From Anaerolineaceae bacterium (lineage in GTDB: Bacteria; Chloroflexota; Anaerolineae; Aggregatilineales; Phototrophicaceae), in NCBI GenBank assembly GCA_020634165.1, contig JACKCF010000002.1, forward strand, positions 62,001-126,000: 64,000 nucleotides of DNA. Reading direction: 5' to 3'. The position numbers and the translations under genes were made by a program. The notes under the pieces were generated by a model that saw nothing but the letters and a program-made list of their open reading frames with translations, was not told where the DNA came from and made no database searches. This document shows positions 23,086 to 31,944 of this stretch, piece after piece. The stretch's first letter is position 1; each line of letters starts with the position of its first letter.

Positions 23086-24600
23086 ATGGTGACGCAAACA
23101 CCAGCCACACCTGCCACAAGTGCAACGACAAACAAACGGCGCTGGCTAACCGGTGATCGCCTGCGCAATCAGATAACAGGCATGCTGTTTGTTGCCCCGG
23201 CGTCTTTGCTAATCGGGGTGTTTGGCTTATTCCCTATTACCTATGCTATTTATATGAGCTTCCACTCCTGGCGCATCCAGCGACGATATACGCTGTGCTT
23301 GCCGGAGTTTGCTGCCAATTGGCGCGCAGAAGCTCCCGTCTGGGAAAAAGACTTCCTTACAGAAGTCGTTCCTAATTTCCGGCTAGGCTCCTGCTTCGAC
23401 AATTACACAGAAATTGTCGGCAACTGGTGGGGCGTCCTCTTATGGATACTGGGCTTCGTTGGGCTATTTTTCGCCTTCATTGTATGGACGCGCGTCTTCA
23501 GAGAAGATAGCAAGTCAGACAATCGCTGGGTCCGCGTCATCACAATGGCCTTTTTCATCGGCATGGGTATATTAGTCGCGGTCCTCGGCCTGGGGCAGTT
23601 GGGGGTCGCTGGTTTACCAGACCTGACGCCGATTGTGCCTCATATTCAGGACATCAGCATTGGCTCACTGGCCGGGGTTGTCAACATTGGCCTGGGTGCG
23701 CTCTGTTTTGGTCTGGCCTTCCTGGTGATGCGCAACCCCGAATGGGCGGATAATTTGCCCGTGCGGCTCTTCACCGCCTTCATCCCACTGCTGGTCGCTC
23801 TCTACTGGGTCAGCAACGGTTGGGGCATGATGATCAGCACAGGTGACGAGGATTACCTGCAAGGCATCATCTATACCTTCTACTACGCTGTCGGCAGTAT
23901 TCCGGTTCAGCTTTCCCTCGGTTTGATACTGGCATATGTACTGTATCGGAATATCTGGGGCAAGGAACTGTGGCGTATGCTGTTCTTCCTGCCCTATGTC
24001 ACTCCGGCAGTTGCGGCTGCGGTTGTCTTCCGTATTGTACTCAGCCCGCGTGAGACGAGCCTCGCCAATTCCATCGTAACCTCACTAGGCTTCGGTGTGC
24101 AGCGTTGGACTGCTGAACCGGCGCCTTTTTTGAATGCCATGTTTGGCCTGAATTTAGAGGGCTTTTTGGCTGGGCCTAGTATGGCCCTTGTCAGTGTGAT
24201 TATCCTGGGCATCTGGACCTACACCGGCTACAACGCTGTGATCTTCCTGGCAGGAATGGGCGGCATTCCTGGTGATCTGTATGAAGCAGCCCGCGTCGAT
24301 GGTGCCAGTGAGTACCATCTTTTCCGGTACATCACGCTGCCGCTGCTCTCTCCGGTGACGTTCTACCTATCGGTACTGGGGTTCATCGGCACATTTAAGG
24401 CTTTCAATACGCTTTATGTGATGCGCTTGCAGCAGGGACTCGGCACGACCGATACGGCCAGTATCGTGGTATTCGACACCTTCTTTAAGGCCAGTCGCTA
24501 TGGTGTTGCGACAGCCCAGGCGATCTTACTGCTGCTCATTATTCTTGCAATCACGCAGTTCCAACGCTCTGTACTGGAAAAGCGGGTGTTCTATGGCTAA
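23086..24600 (+). CDS. Carbohydrate ABC importer permease, MalF-like
   Basis: A 504-residue inner-membrane permease. After a short cytoplasmic N-terminus it has about eight membrane segments. The EAA-type loop for contact with the ATPase is in GGIPGDLYEAARVDGASEYHLFRYITLPLLSP. The region between the first and fourth helices (about 60-210) is longer than in common MalF homologs. It partners the second permease (8-base overlap) and the binding protein at 26424. The substrate is probably a sugar or sugar-phosphate. No ATPase is encoded in the operon. Confidence 0.85.
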   Translation: MVTQTPATPATSATTNKRRWLTGDRLRNQITGMLFVAPASLLIGVFGLFPITYAIYMSFHSWRIQRRYTLCLPEFAANWRAEAPVWEKDFLTEVVPNFRLGSCFDNYTEIVGNWWGVLLWILGFVGLFFAFIVWTRVFREDSKSDNRWVRVITMAFFIGMGILVAVLGLGQLGVAGLPDLTPIVPHIQDISIGSLAGVVNIGLGALCFGLAFLVMRNPEWADNLPVRLFTAFIPLLVALYWVSNGWGMMISTGDEDYLQGIIYTFYYAVGSIPVQLSLGLILAYVLYRNIWGKELWRMLFFLPYVTPAVAAAVVFRIVLSPRETSLANSIVTSLGFGVQRWTAEPAPFLNAMFGLNLEGFLAGPSMALVSVIILGIWTYTGYNAVIFLAGMGGIPGDLYEAARVDGASEYHLFRYITLPLLSPVTFYLSVLGFIGTFKAFNTLYVMRLQQGLGTTDTASIVVFDTFFKASRYGVATAQAILLLLIILAITQFQRSVLEKRVFYG

Positions 24601-26305
24601 CGCGACGGTAATCACACCCAACAAAGATACCACCATCGCGACCATTCGTAAGTTCCCGGTGGGCGATATTGTCACGCTTATCTTCGCCGCCGTGCTGGTC
24701 ATCGCATTGCTGACTGCCACGGGCCAGGGACAGTTCTCGACCGATAGCACCGACATTTTCGCGCCGATACTAGCGGCAGCGGCTGTTTTCTTCGGCTTCC
24801 TGGGTGCCTATTCGCTCGGAACATCCACTGATGCGACGGGGAACCTGGGCCGGGCCTTCATTGTAATCATCGCCTTGTGGGCTGGGTTTATCTCACGCAA
24901 CCTGGGCGACAGCGGCAATCTGGTTATGTTGCTGGTATGTGCCGTTCTGGCAGCCTTCCTGCTCTACAGTGCCTATCGCGACCAGGGACGGGGTACAGTT
25001 TCTACGCCCATGTTTGGCCCCATGAACCTGATTGTGCTGGCGGTGCTTGTTGTGGCCGTTGTCGGTGTTTTCATCAGCGAAACCTCCTTTGCGCTGGATA
25101 ACCTGTGGCTGCTGGCGCTGGTTGTTGGCATTGGCGTGGTCATCGTGACCTTGATCGCCCTCGTCAGGCCAGATCGTGCCCGCAGTTATTCTATGATTAG
25201 CCTCGGCCTAGGCACGATGGCTTTCCTATATGTTGCCAACAAGATCATCATTATCTGCGATGTTGAAGAGCCACAGCTTGACCGCATTGTTGCGCTGGCG
25301 GGTGCTGCTGCCTTCGGTCTGATGATCCAGGCTGTGATTCCGCGTGTCGTACCGCAGCAGGTTGAAGTGCCCATCGGCAGTTCTGCGACGCGCTCGTTTG
25401 ATCCTATTGGGGCGATTGGCAACTGGTTCCGCAGCATTACTATTGGCAAGGCGATCCTCTACGCCATTCTGACATTTGCCGCCTTCATTTCAATGGTGCC
25501 CTTCCTGTGGATGATTAGTTCGTCCCTGATGACACTTGGCGAAATTCTTAATCGCGCTGTGCTTCCAGCCGATCCGGTCAACGGGTTGTGCAACTATGTA
25601 GAAGCCTGGAATGAAGCTAACTTCAGTCGTTACTTCATGAACAGCGTCATCATCACAACCCTCACCATCACCGGCCTGCTAGTCACCTCCATTCTGGCGG
25701 CCTATGCCTTCGCCAAAATAAACTTCGTGGGGCGTAACCTGATCTTCTCTCTGCTGTTGATTACCTTGATGATCCCAGAGAGTGTCACCATGATCCCCAA
25801 TTTCCTGATTATTACAGGTAACGTGCCCGTGATCCCAAGCGGGGCCGATGACTATTTCGGCATCATCCTGGATCGTAACTGGCTGGATACACTGACGGCG
25901 CTCACACTGCCCTTTATGGCCAGTGCCTTTGCCATCTTCTTGCTGCGCCAGTTCTTCTCAACCATTCCTGATGAATTATGGGAAGCCTGCCGTATTGATG
26001 GCGGTGGCCATCTGCGCTTCCTGATCCAGATCGTGCTGCCGATTGCGCGACCAGCCATCCTGACCGTTACCTTGTTAACATTCATCTCTGGATGGAACGC
26101 TTTCCTGTGGCCGTTGATCGTCACTCGTACAGAAACATGGCGACCGTTGATGGTGGGTCTGTATAACTTTACGAACGATCAGGGTACGCAGCTCCATTTG
26201 CTGATGGCGGGATCATTCATCGTTATCCTGCCGATTTTGATGCTGTACTTTGCAACACAAAAAGCCTTCACGGAAGGCATCGCGACCTCTGGTTTGAAGG
26301 GGTAA
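24593..26305 (+). CDS. Carbohydrate ABC importer permease, MalG-like, with long N-terminal extension
   Basis: The start at 24593 overlaps the first permease stop by 8 bases; 570 residues. A typical MalG-like permease is about 280 residues; here an extra N-terminal half (about residues 1-270) adds roughly seven hydrophobic segments of unknown function. The last 300 residues are a standard permease with the EAA loop in IPDELWEACRIDGGGHLRFLIQIVLPIARPA and end in EGIATSGLKG, the usual MalG-type terminus. The extension is worth noting, since it may be a fused membrane domain. Confidence 0.85.
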   Translation: MANATVITPNKDTTIATIRKFPVGDIVTLIFAAVLVIALLTATGQGQFSTDSTDIFAPILAAAAVFFGFLGAYSLGTSTDATGNLGRAFIVIIALWAGFISRNLGDSGNLVMLLVCAVLAAFLLYSAYRDQGRGTVSTPMFGPMNLIVLAVLVVAVVGVFISETSFALDNLWLLALVVGIGVVIVTLIALVRPDRARSYSMISLGLGTMAFLYVANKIIIICDVEEPQLDRIVALAGAAAFGLMIQAVIPRVVPQQVEVPIGSSATRSFDPIGAIGNWFRSITIGKAILYAILTFAAFISMVPFLWMISSSLMTLGEILNRAVLPADPVNGLCNYVEAWNEANFSRYFMNSVIITTLTITGLLVTSILAAYAFAKINFVGRNLIFSLLLITLMIPESVTMIPNFLIITGNVPVIPSGADDYFGIILDRNWLDTLTALTLPFMASAFAIFLLRQFFSTIPDELWEACRIDGGGHLRFLIQIVLPIARPAILTVTLLTFISGWNAFLWPLIVTRTETWRPLMVGLYNFTNDQGTQLHLLMAGSFIVILPILMLYFATQKAFTEGIATSGLKG

Positions 26306-26423
26306 CGCTTATACAATATTGGTTATAATGTGGCACTCTGGAGGGAGGGGAGACTCGTTCGCACCTCCAGGACCACCAAGCGAACACTATCTGTCTAAAC
26401 CCGTCTAGGAGGACACAACAAAC

Positions 26424-27779
26424 ATGAAGAAGTTCGCACTTTTATTTGCACTCGTTCTTGTTTTGATCATGGCACTGCCTGCCACCGCACAAGATGACGT
26501 CGACATGGTCTATGAAGATGTTGATCCGACAGGTGCCACTGTTGAATTCTGGCATCAGCACAGTGGCGCACGTGAAGAAGAACTGATAGCGATTGTTGAT
26601 GAATTCAACGCGACAAACGAATGGGGTATTACGATCAATGCCAGCAACCAGGGTGGTTACGGTGACATCTTCCAGAAGATGAACCTGGGCCTGGTTGAAG
26701 GTGGCGCAAGCCTGCCGCAGCTTGTTGTTGCTTACCAGAACCAGGCTGCAACCTACCAGCTCGTGGATGGTCTGGTTGACATGCGCGCTATGGTTGATAG
26801 CCCGACCTGGGGCCTGAGCGAAGAAGACAAAGCTGACTTCTTCCCTGGCTTCTACAGCTCGGACATCTTCCCGACCTTCGGTGGCCAGCGCCTGGGCTTC
26901 CCCCCCAACCGTTCCCTGGAAGTGATGTACTACAACATTGATTGGCTCAACGAACTGAGCGAATCGGGTGCCATCAGCTTTGAAGGCGCTCCACAGACCC
27001 CGGAACAGTTCCGTGAAGCTTCTTGCGCTGCCGTTGAAAATCCGTTCAGTGGCGCTACTGGCGACACCAGCACCAGCGTTGGCTACCAACTGAGCTTTGA
27101 TGCCAGCCGCCTCGCTAGCTGGACCTTCGCCTTCGGTGGCGACGTCTTCGACTACGAAACCGGCCAGTTCACCTATGACAGCGAAGCCGCTGTTGAAGCC
27201 ATGACCTTCCTGCAGGGCCTGTTCGCAGATGGTTGCGCAACCGACATCGCTGAAAGCTTCGGCGACCAGACCAACTTTGGCCAGGGCGTAACCCTGTTCA
27301 CCGTTGGTTCCAGCTCCGGCTTCCCCTTCTACCGCAGCGCGGTTGAAGATGGTGCCAACTTCGCCTGGAGCGTTGGCGCTCTGCCGCACACCACCGAAGA
27401 ACCCGTCATGAACCTGTACGGCGCTTCCGTCAGCATCCCGCGCAGCACCCCGGAACAGGAACTGGCTGCTTGGCTGTTCGTCGAGTTCTACACCAGCCCT
27501 GACATTCAGGCTCGCTGGGCAGAAGCCAGCAACTACTTCCCGGTCCGCGCCAGCGTTGCCGATAGCCTTGGCGATTACTTCGCTGCTGATCCGGCCTACG
27601 CCACCGCCTTCGACCTGCTCCAGTACTCGGCTGCAGAGCCGCCCGTACCTGGCTACGACTTCGTCCGTGACGAAGCTGAAGGCGTCATGGCTGCTATCGT
27701 CGCTGATCCGTCAGTTGACGTTGCCGCCTCTTTGGCAGACCTGACCGCAACCGCTAACGACATCCTGGCTGATCAGTAA
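26424..27779 (+). CDS. Carbohydrate ABC importer solute-binding protein
   Basis: A 451-residue extracytoplasmic binding protein of the UgpB/MalE cluster. The signal peptide (LLFALVLVLIMALPATAQD) ends at about residue 22. VEFWHQHSGAREEELIAIVDEFN is the typical start of the family and NIDWLNELSESG follows later. A TATAAT at 26324-26329 may give it an own promoter beyond the permease promoter, which would explain higher expression than the permeases. A rho-independent terminator follows the gene at 27813. With no lipobox, anchoring is by interaction with the permeases or by Sec only. Confidence 0.9.
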   Translation: MKKFALLFALVLVLIMALPATAQDDVDMVYEDVDPTGATVEFWHQHSGAREEELIAIVDEFNATNEWGITINASNQGGYGDIFQKMNLGLVEGGASLPQLVVAYQNQAATYQLVDGLVDMRAMVDSPTWGLSEEDKADFFPGFYSSDIFPTFGGQRLGFPPNRSLEVMYYNIDWLNELSESGAISFEGAPQTPEQFREASCAAVENPFSGATGDTSTSVGYQLSFDASRLASWTFAFGGDVFDYETGQFTYDSEAAVEAMTFLQGLFADGCATDIAESFGDQTNFGQGVTLFTVGSSSGFPFYRSAVEDGANFAWSVGALPHTTEEPVMNLYGASVSIPRSTPEQELAAWLFVEFYTSPDIQARWAEASNYFPVRASVADSLGDYFAADPAYATAFDLLQYSAAEPPVPGYDFVRDEAEGVMAAIVADPSVDVAASLADLTATANDILADQ

Positions 27780-27810
27780 GCCAACGTCGCTAGTAATCTC
27801 AGTCACAAAA

Positions 27811-27845
27811 AAAGCGGTTCCCACTATGGGAGCCGCTTTTTTATT
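27811..27845. terminator. Bidirectional intrinsic terminator
   Basis: AGCGGTTCCC (27813-27822) pairs with GGGAGCCGCT (27828-27837) with one wobble, flanked by an A run on the left and TTTTTTATTT on the right. It serves both the binding-protein gene (+) and the methyltransferase gene (-). Confidence 0.85.
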
Positions 27846-27864
27846 TGGTCAACAAGCAGTGTCC

Positions 27865-28659
27865 TTATTTAGTCAACACGCCCCGTAGTACCGCTCCTGG
27901 AATCGTGAATGTGCAGTCGTCGCCTGCTGGAATCTCAGTCGGCAGACTGAAACGCTCCCGAACCGCTTCTAGTGCGCCGAGCATCAGCTCACGAATCGCA
28001 GCAGCATAGGTCGGCGGTGTGTTGATGCGCGCCAGCCACTGTCCCATATGCAGCGGTAAATCGTGCGTCATGACGACTTCAACAGAATATCCAGCCATTT
28101 CCATCATGGCCTGCCACTGGCTGATGCTGTGATCGCGCACATGCGACGGATCGCGCAGCACTTCCAGCGTTTGCAGGTAGCTATCGGCCATTGGCTCCTC
28201 TGGCGCGACAATATCACTTAGCATGAATACGCCCCCTGGTTTCGTCACGCGCGCGAACTCGTTCAGGGCCTGCTGCGGATTCGGCCAGTGATGGGCGCTG
28301 TATCTCGACACGACGGCATCCAGGCTGTGATCGTTATAGGGCAGGGATTCCACATCGCCGAGCTGTGTTTCCAGGTTGGTAATGCCTTTTTCCTGCGCCA
28401 GGATCATCACCTGTTCCAGCATCGTCTCCGTCAGATCATAGGCAATCACCCGCCCGACCTGTGCCGCAAAGGCCGCACCGGTATGGCCGGCTCCGCAGCC
28501 TGCATCCAGAATGAGAGCATCTGCCGCAAGCTGTGCCGATTGGAGCATTGCCTCCAGATCAGGTCCTGCGCTGTGGACCGCACTTTTACGGTAATTTTCC
28601 GCGGCTGGGCTGAACTGCTGGCTGACGGCGGATTTGATGCTGTCACTGGAATGCGCCAT
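27865..28659 (-). CDS. Class I SAM-dependent methyltransferase
   Basis: The start at 28659 (MAHSSDSIK) with AGGA upstream gives 264 residues; longer in-frame starts add a non-conserved leader. Motif I is ILDAGCGAGHTG, motif II near VIAYDLTETML, then SRYSAHHWPNPQQALNE and GGVFMLSDIV, as in UbiE/Methyltransf_11 proteins. Substrate unknown. Divergent from the DUF2085 gene; shares the terminator at 27811-27845 with the binding-protein gene. Confidence 0.85.
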   Translation of the reverse strand: MAHSSDSIKSAVSQQFSPAAENYRKSAVHSAGPDLEAMLQSAQLAADALILDAGCGAGHTGAAFAAQVGRVIAYDLTETMLEQVMILAQEKGITNLETQLGDVESLPYNDHSLDAVVSRYSAHHWPNPQQALNEFARVTKPGGVFMLSDIVAPEEPMADSYLQTLEVLRDPSHVRDHSISQWQAMMEMAGYSVEVVMTHDLPLHMGQWLARINTPPTYAAAIRELMLGALEAVRERFSLPTEIPAGDDCTFTIPGAVLRGVLTK

Positions 28660-28880
28660 TATATGGATTCCTGTATACATATTGATCGATACGTACATAT
28701 TAAACGGAAAATATCTGCCACAGCAAGGGCCAGTGATAAGGCCAAACATGGTGAGATTGCCAGCCATCATACCGTCAGAATCACTGTTGCGCGTCAGAAA
28801 GCTGACCTGTATGCTTGGGACGCTTCACCCTATGAACCCATTGCCAGCCCTTACATCAACCGCTAGTGGATGACCAACCT

Positions 28881-29693
28881 ATGAGCGACAGCGCCACCAA
28901 GCCCAGTAGCCAACTCGGAATTCGGCTGAACCGCCTTCTATATCGTTTTGCGAAAAACTGGTACAAGTTCATAGGCGGATTCCTGGGACTGCTGGTTGGC
29001 GGCGTCTTTGCAGCGCCCATCCTGATGAACCTGGGCCTGCCTGGGCCTGCCAGCGTGCTCTACACGATATACGCGCCGCTGTGCCACCAATTTGCCTTTC
29101 GCTCGTTGTTCATCGGCGGTGAACAGATCGCCTACCCGCGCGCCCAGGCGGATTCCGGTCTGCGTCCATTTGAAGATTATGTACTCGATGATCCCAACTT
29201 TGCCGAGTCCTACGATTACTGGTACGAGTTCAGCTATCGCCAACCCCTGGATCGCGATCTGGTTATGGGCGATCTGACCCAGTTCACGCTGCCGCTGCAA
29301 CTGGCCGCCAAAGCGTTCCCTGGCAATTCACAAATGGGCTACAAGACTGCCGTCTGCCAGCGTGATATGGCCATCTACAGCGGCATGCTGATTTTTCTGC
29401 TCGTTTACCTGATTCCTGCCGTTCGCCCTCGTTTACGACCGCTGCCGTTTTTGCTGTTCGTCATTATGGGCGTCGGCCCCATCGGGCTGGATGGCGTCAG
29501 CCAACTATTGAGCTATCCGCCATTCCAATACTGGCCAACACGAGAAACGCTGCCCCAGTTCCGCCTGATAACCGGCTTTCTCTTTGGCTTTATGGGAGGA
29601 TGGCTGGCTTTCCCGCTCCTGGATGCCAACATGCGCGATATTCAGCGCCAGATCATCGCCAAATTCCATAAGGCAAATATCCCCCTGGTCTAA
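28881..29693 (+). CDS. DUF2085 membrane protein
   Basis: A membrane protein of about 270 residues with four or five transmembrane segments. It carries the DUF2085 markers: IYAPLCHQFAFRS, CQRDMAIYSGMLIF, then GPIGLDGVSQLL and a RLITGFLFG tail. Function unknown; the Cys-His pairs suggest metal binding. The start is uncertain: GTG at 28866 adds five residues, while the ATG at 28881 (MSDSATK) is preferred. Confidence 0.8.
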   Translation: MSDSATKPSSQLGIRLNRLLYRFAKNWYKFIGGFLGLLVGGVFAAPILMNLGLPGPASVLYTIYAPLCHQFAFRSLFIGGEQIAYPRAQADSGLRPFEDYVLDDPNFAESYDYWYEFSYRQPLDRDLVMGDLTQFTLPLQLAAKAFPGNSQMGYKTAVCQRDMAIYSGMLIFLLVYLIPAVRPRLRPLPFLLFVIMGVGPIGLDGVSQLLSYPPFQYWPTRETLPQFRLITGFLFGFMGGWLAFPLLDANMRDIQRQIIAKFHKANIPLV

Positions 29694-29960
29694 GAATCGG
29701 CCATAGAAACATGAACAGCGGCTAGCAAGATGTCTCTTCCAGAGCATTTGCTATTGTTATTCAGTTTCTGCACAAAGGCTAAACGCTCCTCCAAGACAGA
29801 TAATTTGCCGTCTCGCATATGTTGAATGACATTCATCGTAGAAATTTATGATGTTCATCACATGACGATGTGAATTTACCTTGTATTCTTTGACATAATG
29901 TAATTAATAGTTACCCAAACAAGTACTCCGATTTAAACAACTTAAACCTAATTCGGTCAG

Positions 29961-30026
29961 ACGGTGGTGACGTGCGCATAGTCCATGCTCAGAAAGCTTG
30001 GGCTGCATGGGTACCCGCCGTTTTTT
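29961..30026 (+). ncRNA. Structured RNA candidate with its own U-run end
   Basis: ACGGTGG (29961-29967) pairs with CCGCCGT (30015-30021, one G-U), enclosing an inner hairpin CCATGC/GCATGG (29983-29988 / 30005-30010), and TTTTTT follows at 30021-30026. This looks like a small structured RNA or a leader ending in a terminator. It matches no riboswitch consensus that I can recall. It is not adjacent to a start codon, which favours an independent RNA. Confidence 0.4.
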
Positions 30027-30083
30027 ATCTTAGTATCTTCACGGCTTATATGGTCCGTGATAGATATCCCCCACCCCCACGCT

Positions 30084-30112
30084 AAGCCTCCGGATGACGG
30101 AGGCTTTTGTTT
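30084..30112 (+). terminator. Intrinsic terminator
   Basis: AAGCCTCCG (30084-30092) and CGGAGGCTT (30098-30106) form a perfect 9-base stem with a 5-base loop, followed by TTGTTTA. It lies 60 bases past the structured element at 29961-30026 and could end its transcript or a read-through from the DUF2085 gene. Confidence 0.8.
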
Positions 30113-30288
30113 ACCCAGGGAATGACACCTTAGGGCTACCTAAGGATTGGTGGTTGTATGCGCCGAAAAAGTAGGCCAATTATTAGAATTGATAAAAAGT
30201 TAATTCTATATATGATAAGTGGTGTATAATTAATTTATTGTCAATGGATTATAGGCTGCATAGCAAGTGGTCTAGGAGGGAAATATAG

Positions 30289-30669
30289 ATGAAGCTGCTC
30301 GTAATTGATGACGACAGCGCGTTCGTCTATATGTTTTGCACTGTATTCAGAGGATATCACGTCGATAAAGCGCCGACAGTCTTAGAAGCGAAGCGCTACC
30401 TTGCTGAATATACACCCGATATTATGGTTGTAGATTTGCTGTTACCCGGTAACAGTGACGGTCTTTATCTGACCAAAATGCTCAGACAGGATTCGCGATT
30501 TGATAGAACGGTCATTATAGGTGTCACAGCAACATCCAATGCTGATAGCAGGGTCAGGGCCATGGCCGAAAATTGTGACTTGTTCTATCCCAAGCCATTT
30601 TCACTTCTGACGCTCCGTGCTGACTTGCAGGAACGCGGTTTGCTGGAGGGAATGGCCGCTGCAACATAA
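30289..30669 (+). CDS. Single-domain response regulator
   Basis: A 126-residue receiver domain alone. Acidic triad DDD (residues 7-9), phospho-acceptor Asp in IMVVDLLLPG, Thr in VTATS, Lys in FYPKPFS. No output domain, so it acts on a protein partner. It lies in front of the STAS-like gene, and a second single-domain regulator lies at 31501. GGAGGG upstream of the start. Cognate kinase unknown. Confidence 0.85.
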   Translation: MKLLVIDDDSAFVYMFCTVFRGYHVDKAPTVLEAKRYLAEYTPDIMVVDLLLPGNSDGLYLTKMLRQDSRFDRTVIIGVTATSNADSRVRAMAENCDLFYPKPFSLLTLRADLQERGLLEGMAAAT

Positions 30670-30732
30670 ACCAGCCTATGAGCACAGTATTCATTGGTTA
30701 TATTTTTTGTATGCTGGAAATGAGCAAATACG

Positions 30733-31146
30733 ATGCCCTACGATATGACTTGGCTGATTGAAGATGCCATAATCCACGAAAAGCTCTATGGCGATTTTGA
30801 GATAACAGATATTCACGTCATGGTCGTCGCCGCCAAGCAAATGATCGCGCAATCCAACCGCGACAAAGTACATCTCCTGGTTGATGTAGCGGATGTCGGC
30901 AAAATCCCTCTCAGCGTCCGTGAGATCGCGTCAGAAACGATGGAACTCTACCGTGATGAGCGTATTGGCTGGACCATTGCCTATGGGAGCAAGAACAAAG
31001 TCGTGCGCATGGTTGCGACCATTGTCTTGCAGTTGTTCAAGGGTAGGCAGGTCGTCGTCAATACAGAAGCTGATGCACTCACTTTCCTGGCTAAACAAGA
31101 TGACCAGCTTGCAGCTCAACTCAACGACCTCCTGAATAACAGCTAG
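30733..31146 (+). CDS. STAS/SpoIIAA-like protein
   Basis: A 137-residue soluble protein. The pattern of a strand (KVHLLVDVADVG), helix and a later strand-helix (RIGWTIAYGSKNKVVRMVATIVLQLF) and the tail TEADALTFLAKQ are typical of the STAS/SEC14-like SpoIIAA family, which serves as phospho-regulated switch or lipid-binding module. A conserved Ser for phosphorylation cannot be placed with certainty. Its position between two single-domain response regulators suggests a small signalling module. Confidence 0.6.
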   Translation: MPYDMTWLIEDAIIHEKLYGDFEITDIHVMVVAAKQMIAQSNRDKVHLLVDVADVGKIPLSVREIASETMELYRDERIGWTIAYGSKNKVVRMVATIVLQLFKGRQVVVNTEADALTFLAKQDDQLAAQLNDLLNNS

Positions 31147-31500
31147 CTTCCATCGCATCCACAATCTGGCTTCACAACACCGCCAGTCATCATGTTGCCA
31201 TCTATGCACCTGTCCACCTGACCAGGGAAAAACTGGTCAGGTGGTTGTTACGTATGGGTAGCTTTCAAGCTATCCTGTTTCCTGATGGCTATTTAGCAAT
31301 AGAACCATCATCTGACCCTACAGAGCATCACAGAAATGTGGTGCTCTACTTTTGCAAACAGCATAGTCGCTCTTTGTTGAACATGAGTTCGGTTTTAGTT
31401 CGTATTCTGCTTGCTTATTAATGACAAATGCTGCTATGATAACTAAATCTGGACGCCTGTCTACTTTGCAGTTCGCACTGATTAATAGAAAGCTTCCTAT
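31147..31500. other. 354-base intergenic region
   Basis: Contains the terminator at 31214-31250 that ends the response-regulator/STAS transcript. The rest, up to the regulator gene at 31501, is AT-rich and probably holds its promoter. Nothing else recognised. Confidence 0.5.
31214..31250 (+). terminator. Intrinsic terminator
   Basis: A perfect 12-base stem CCACCTGACCAG / CTGGTCAGGTGG (31214-31225 and 31233-31244) with a GGAAAAA loop, followed by TTGTTA. The stem is strong, the T run short. Confidence 0.75.
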
Positions 31501-31878
31501 ATGGACATCCTTGTCATTGACGACGACCAATACAATGGCCAGATGATAGGCCACATGCTAAAGGATTATATGGTAGAGCAAGCCCTCAGTTCGGAGGATG
31601 CCCTATCCATGATGGGGCAGGTGGTACCAGAACTGCTCATTGTCGATTTGATGATTCCGGGCAGCATGGATGGCCTTGACCTGATTAAGAAAATCCGCAG
31701 CGACAAGCGTTGGACTCATATCCCCATTATTAGCATGACAGCATCCTACGATGCCCTGCCGCGTGTTGCGGAAATGAAGGCGCTATCGGATGCCTTCCTT
31801 AGCAAACCGCTGTCGCCGCGCAAACTTCGGGAGATCGCTGCTAAGCTGGGCCTGGGTGCAGTTGCATCACACAAGTAG
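31501..31878 (+). CDS. Single-domain response regulator
   Basis: A 125-residue receiver, paralogous to the protein at 30289. Starts MDILVIDDDQYNG; phospho-acceptor Asp in LIVDLMIPGSMDGLDL, Thr in SMTASYD, Lys in FLSKPLSP. No output domain. The two regulators share the PGxxDGL motif and may compete for one kinase or act on the STAS-like protein between them. The rRNA methyltransferase starts 66 bases after its stop. Confidence 0.85.
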   Translation: MDILVIDDDQYNGQMIGHMLKDYMVEQALSSEDALSMMGQVVPELLIVDLMIPGSMDGLDLIKKIRSDKRWTHIPIISMTASYDALPRVAEMKALSDAFLSKPLSPRKLREIAAKLGLGAVASHK

Positions 31879-31944
31879 CCGTGCTGGTACCTGTACCTTC
31901 CATCTAGTAATATAAAGGACATTCAACAGCCCCTATGGAGCCGT

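Larger units (their letters stand above)
29694..30288. other. 595-base non-coding region with RNA-like structures
   Basis: No plausible protein gene. It holds the structured element at 29961-30026, a terminator at 30084-30112 and, near the right end, a TATAAT at 30225-30230 that may serve the response regulator gene at 30289. The first 250 bases are AT-rich without clear signals apart from a TTGACA at 29890-29895. Confidence 0.5.

Noticed and set aside
22851..23168. 105-codon frame opposite to the permease start
   Set aside because: Overlaps the promoter and the start of the permease gene, with no conserved features.
26442..27389. Long open frame (315 codons) opposite to the binding protein gene
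   Set aside because: It is antisense to a clear binding protein gene with strong codon bias; the product is low-complexity with no family features and no ribosome site.
29961..30026. Known riboswitch (c-di-GMP, cobalamin, THF)
   Set aside because: The conserved cores of these classes are not present; kept only as unidentified structured RNA.
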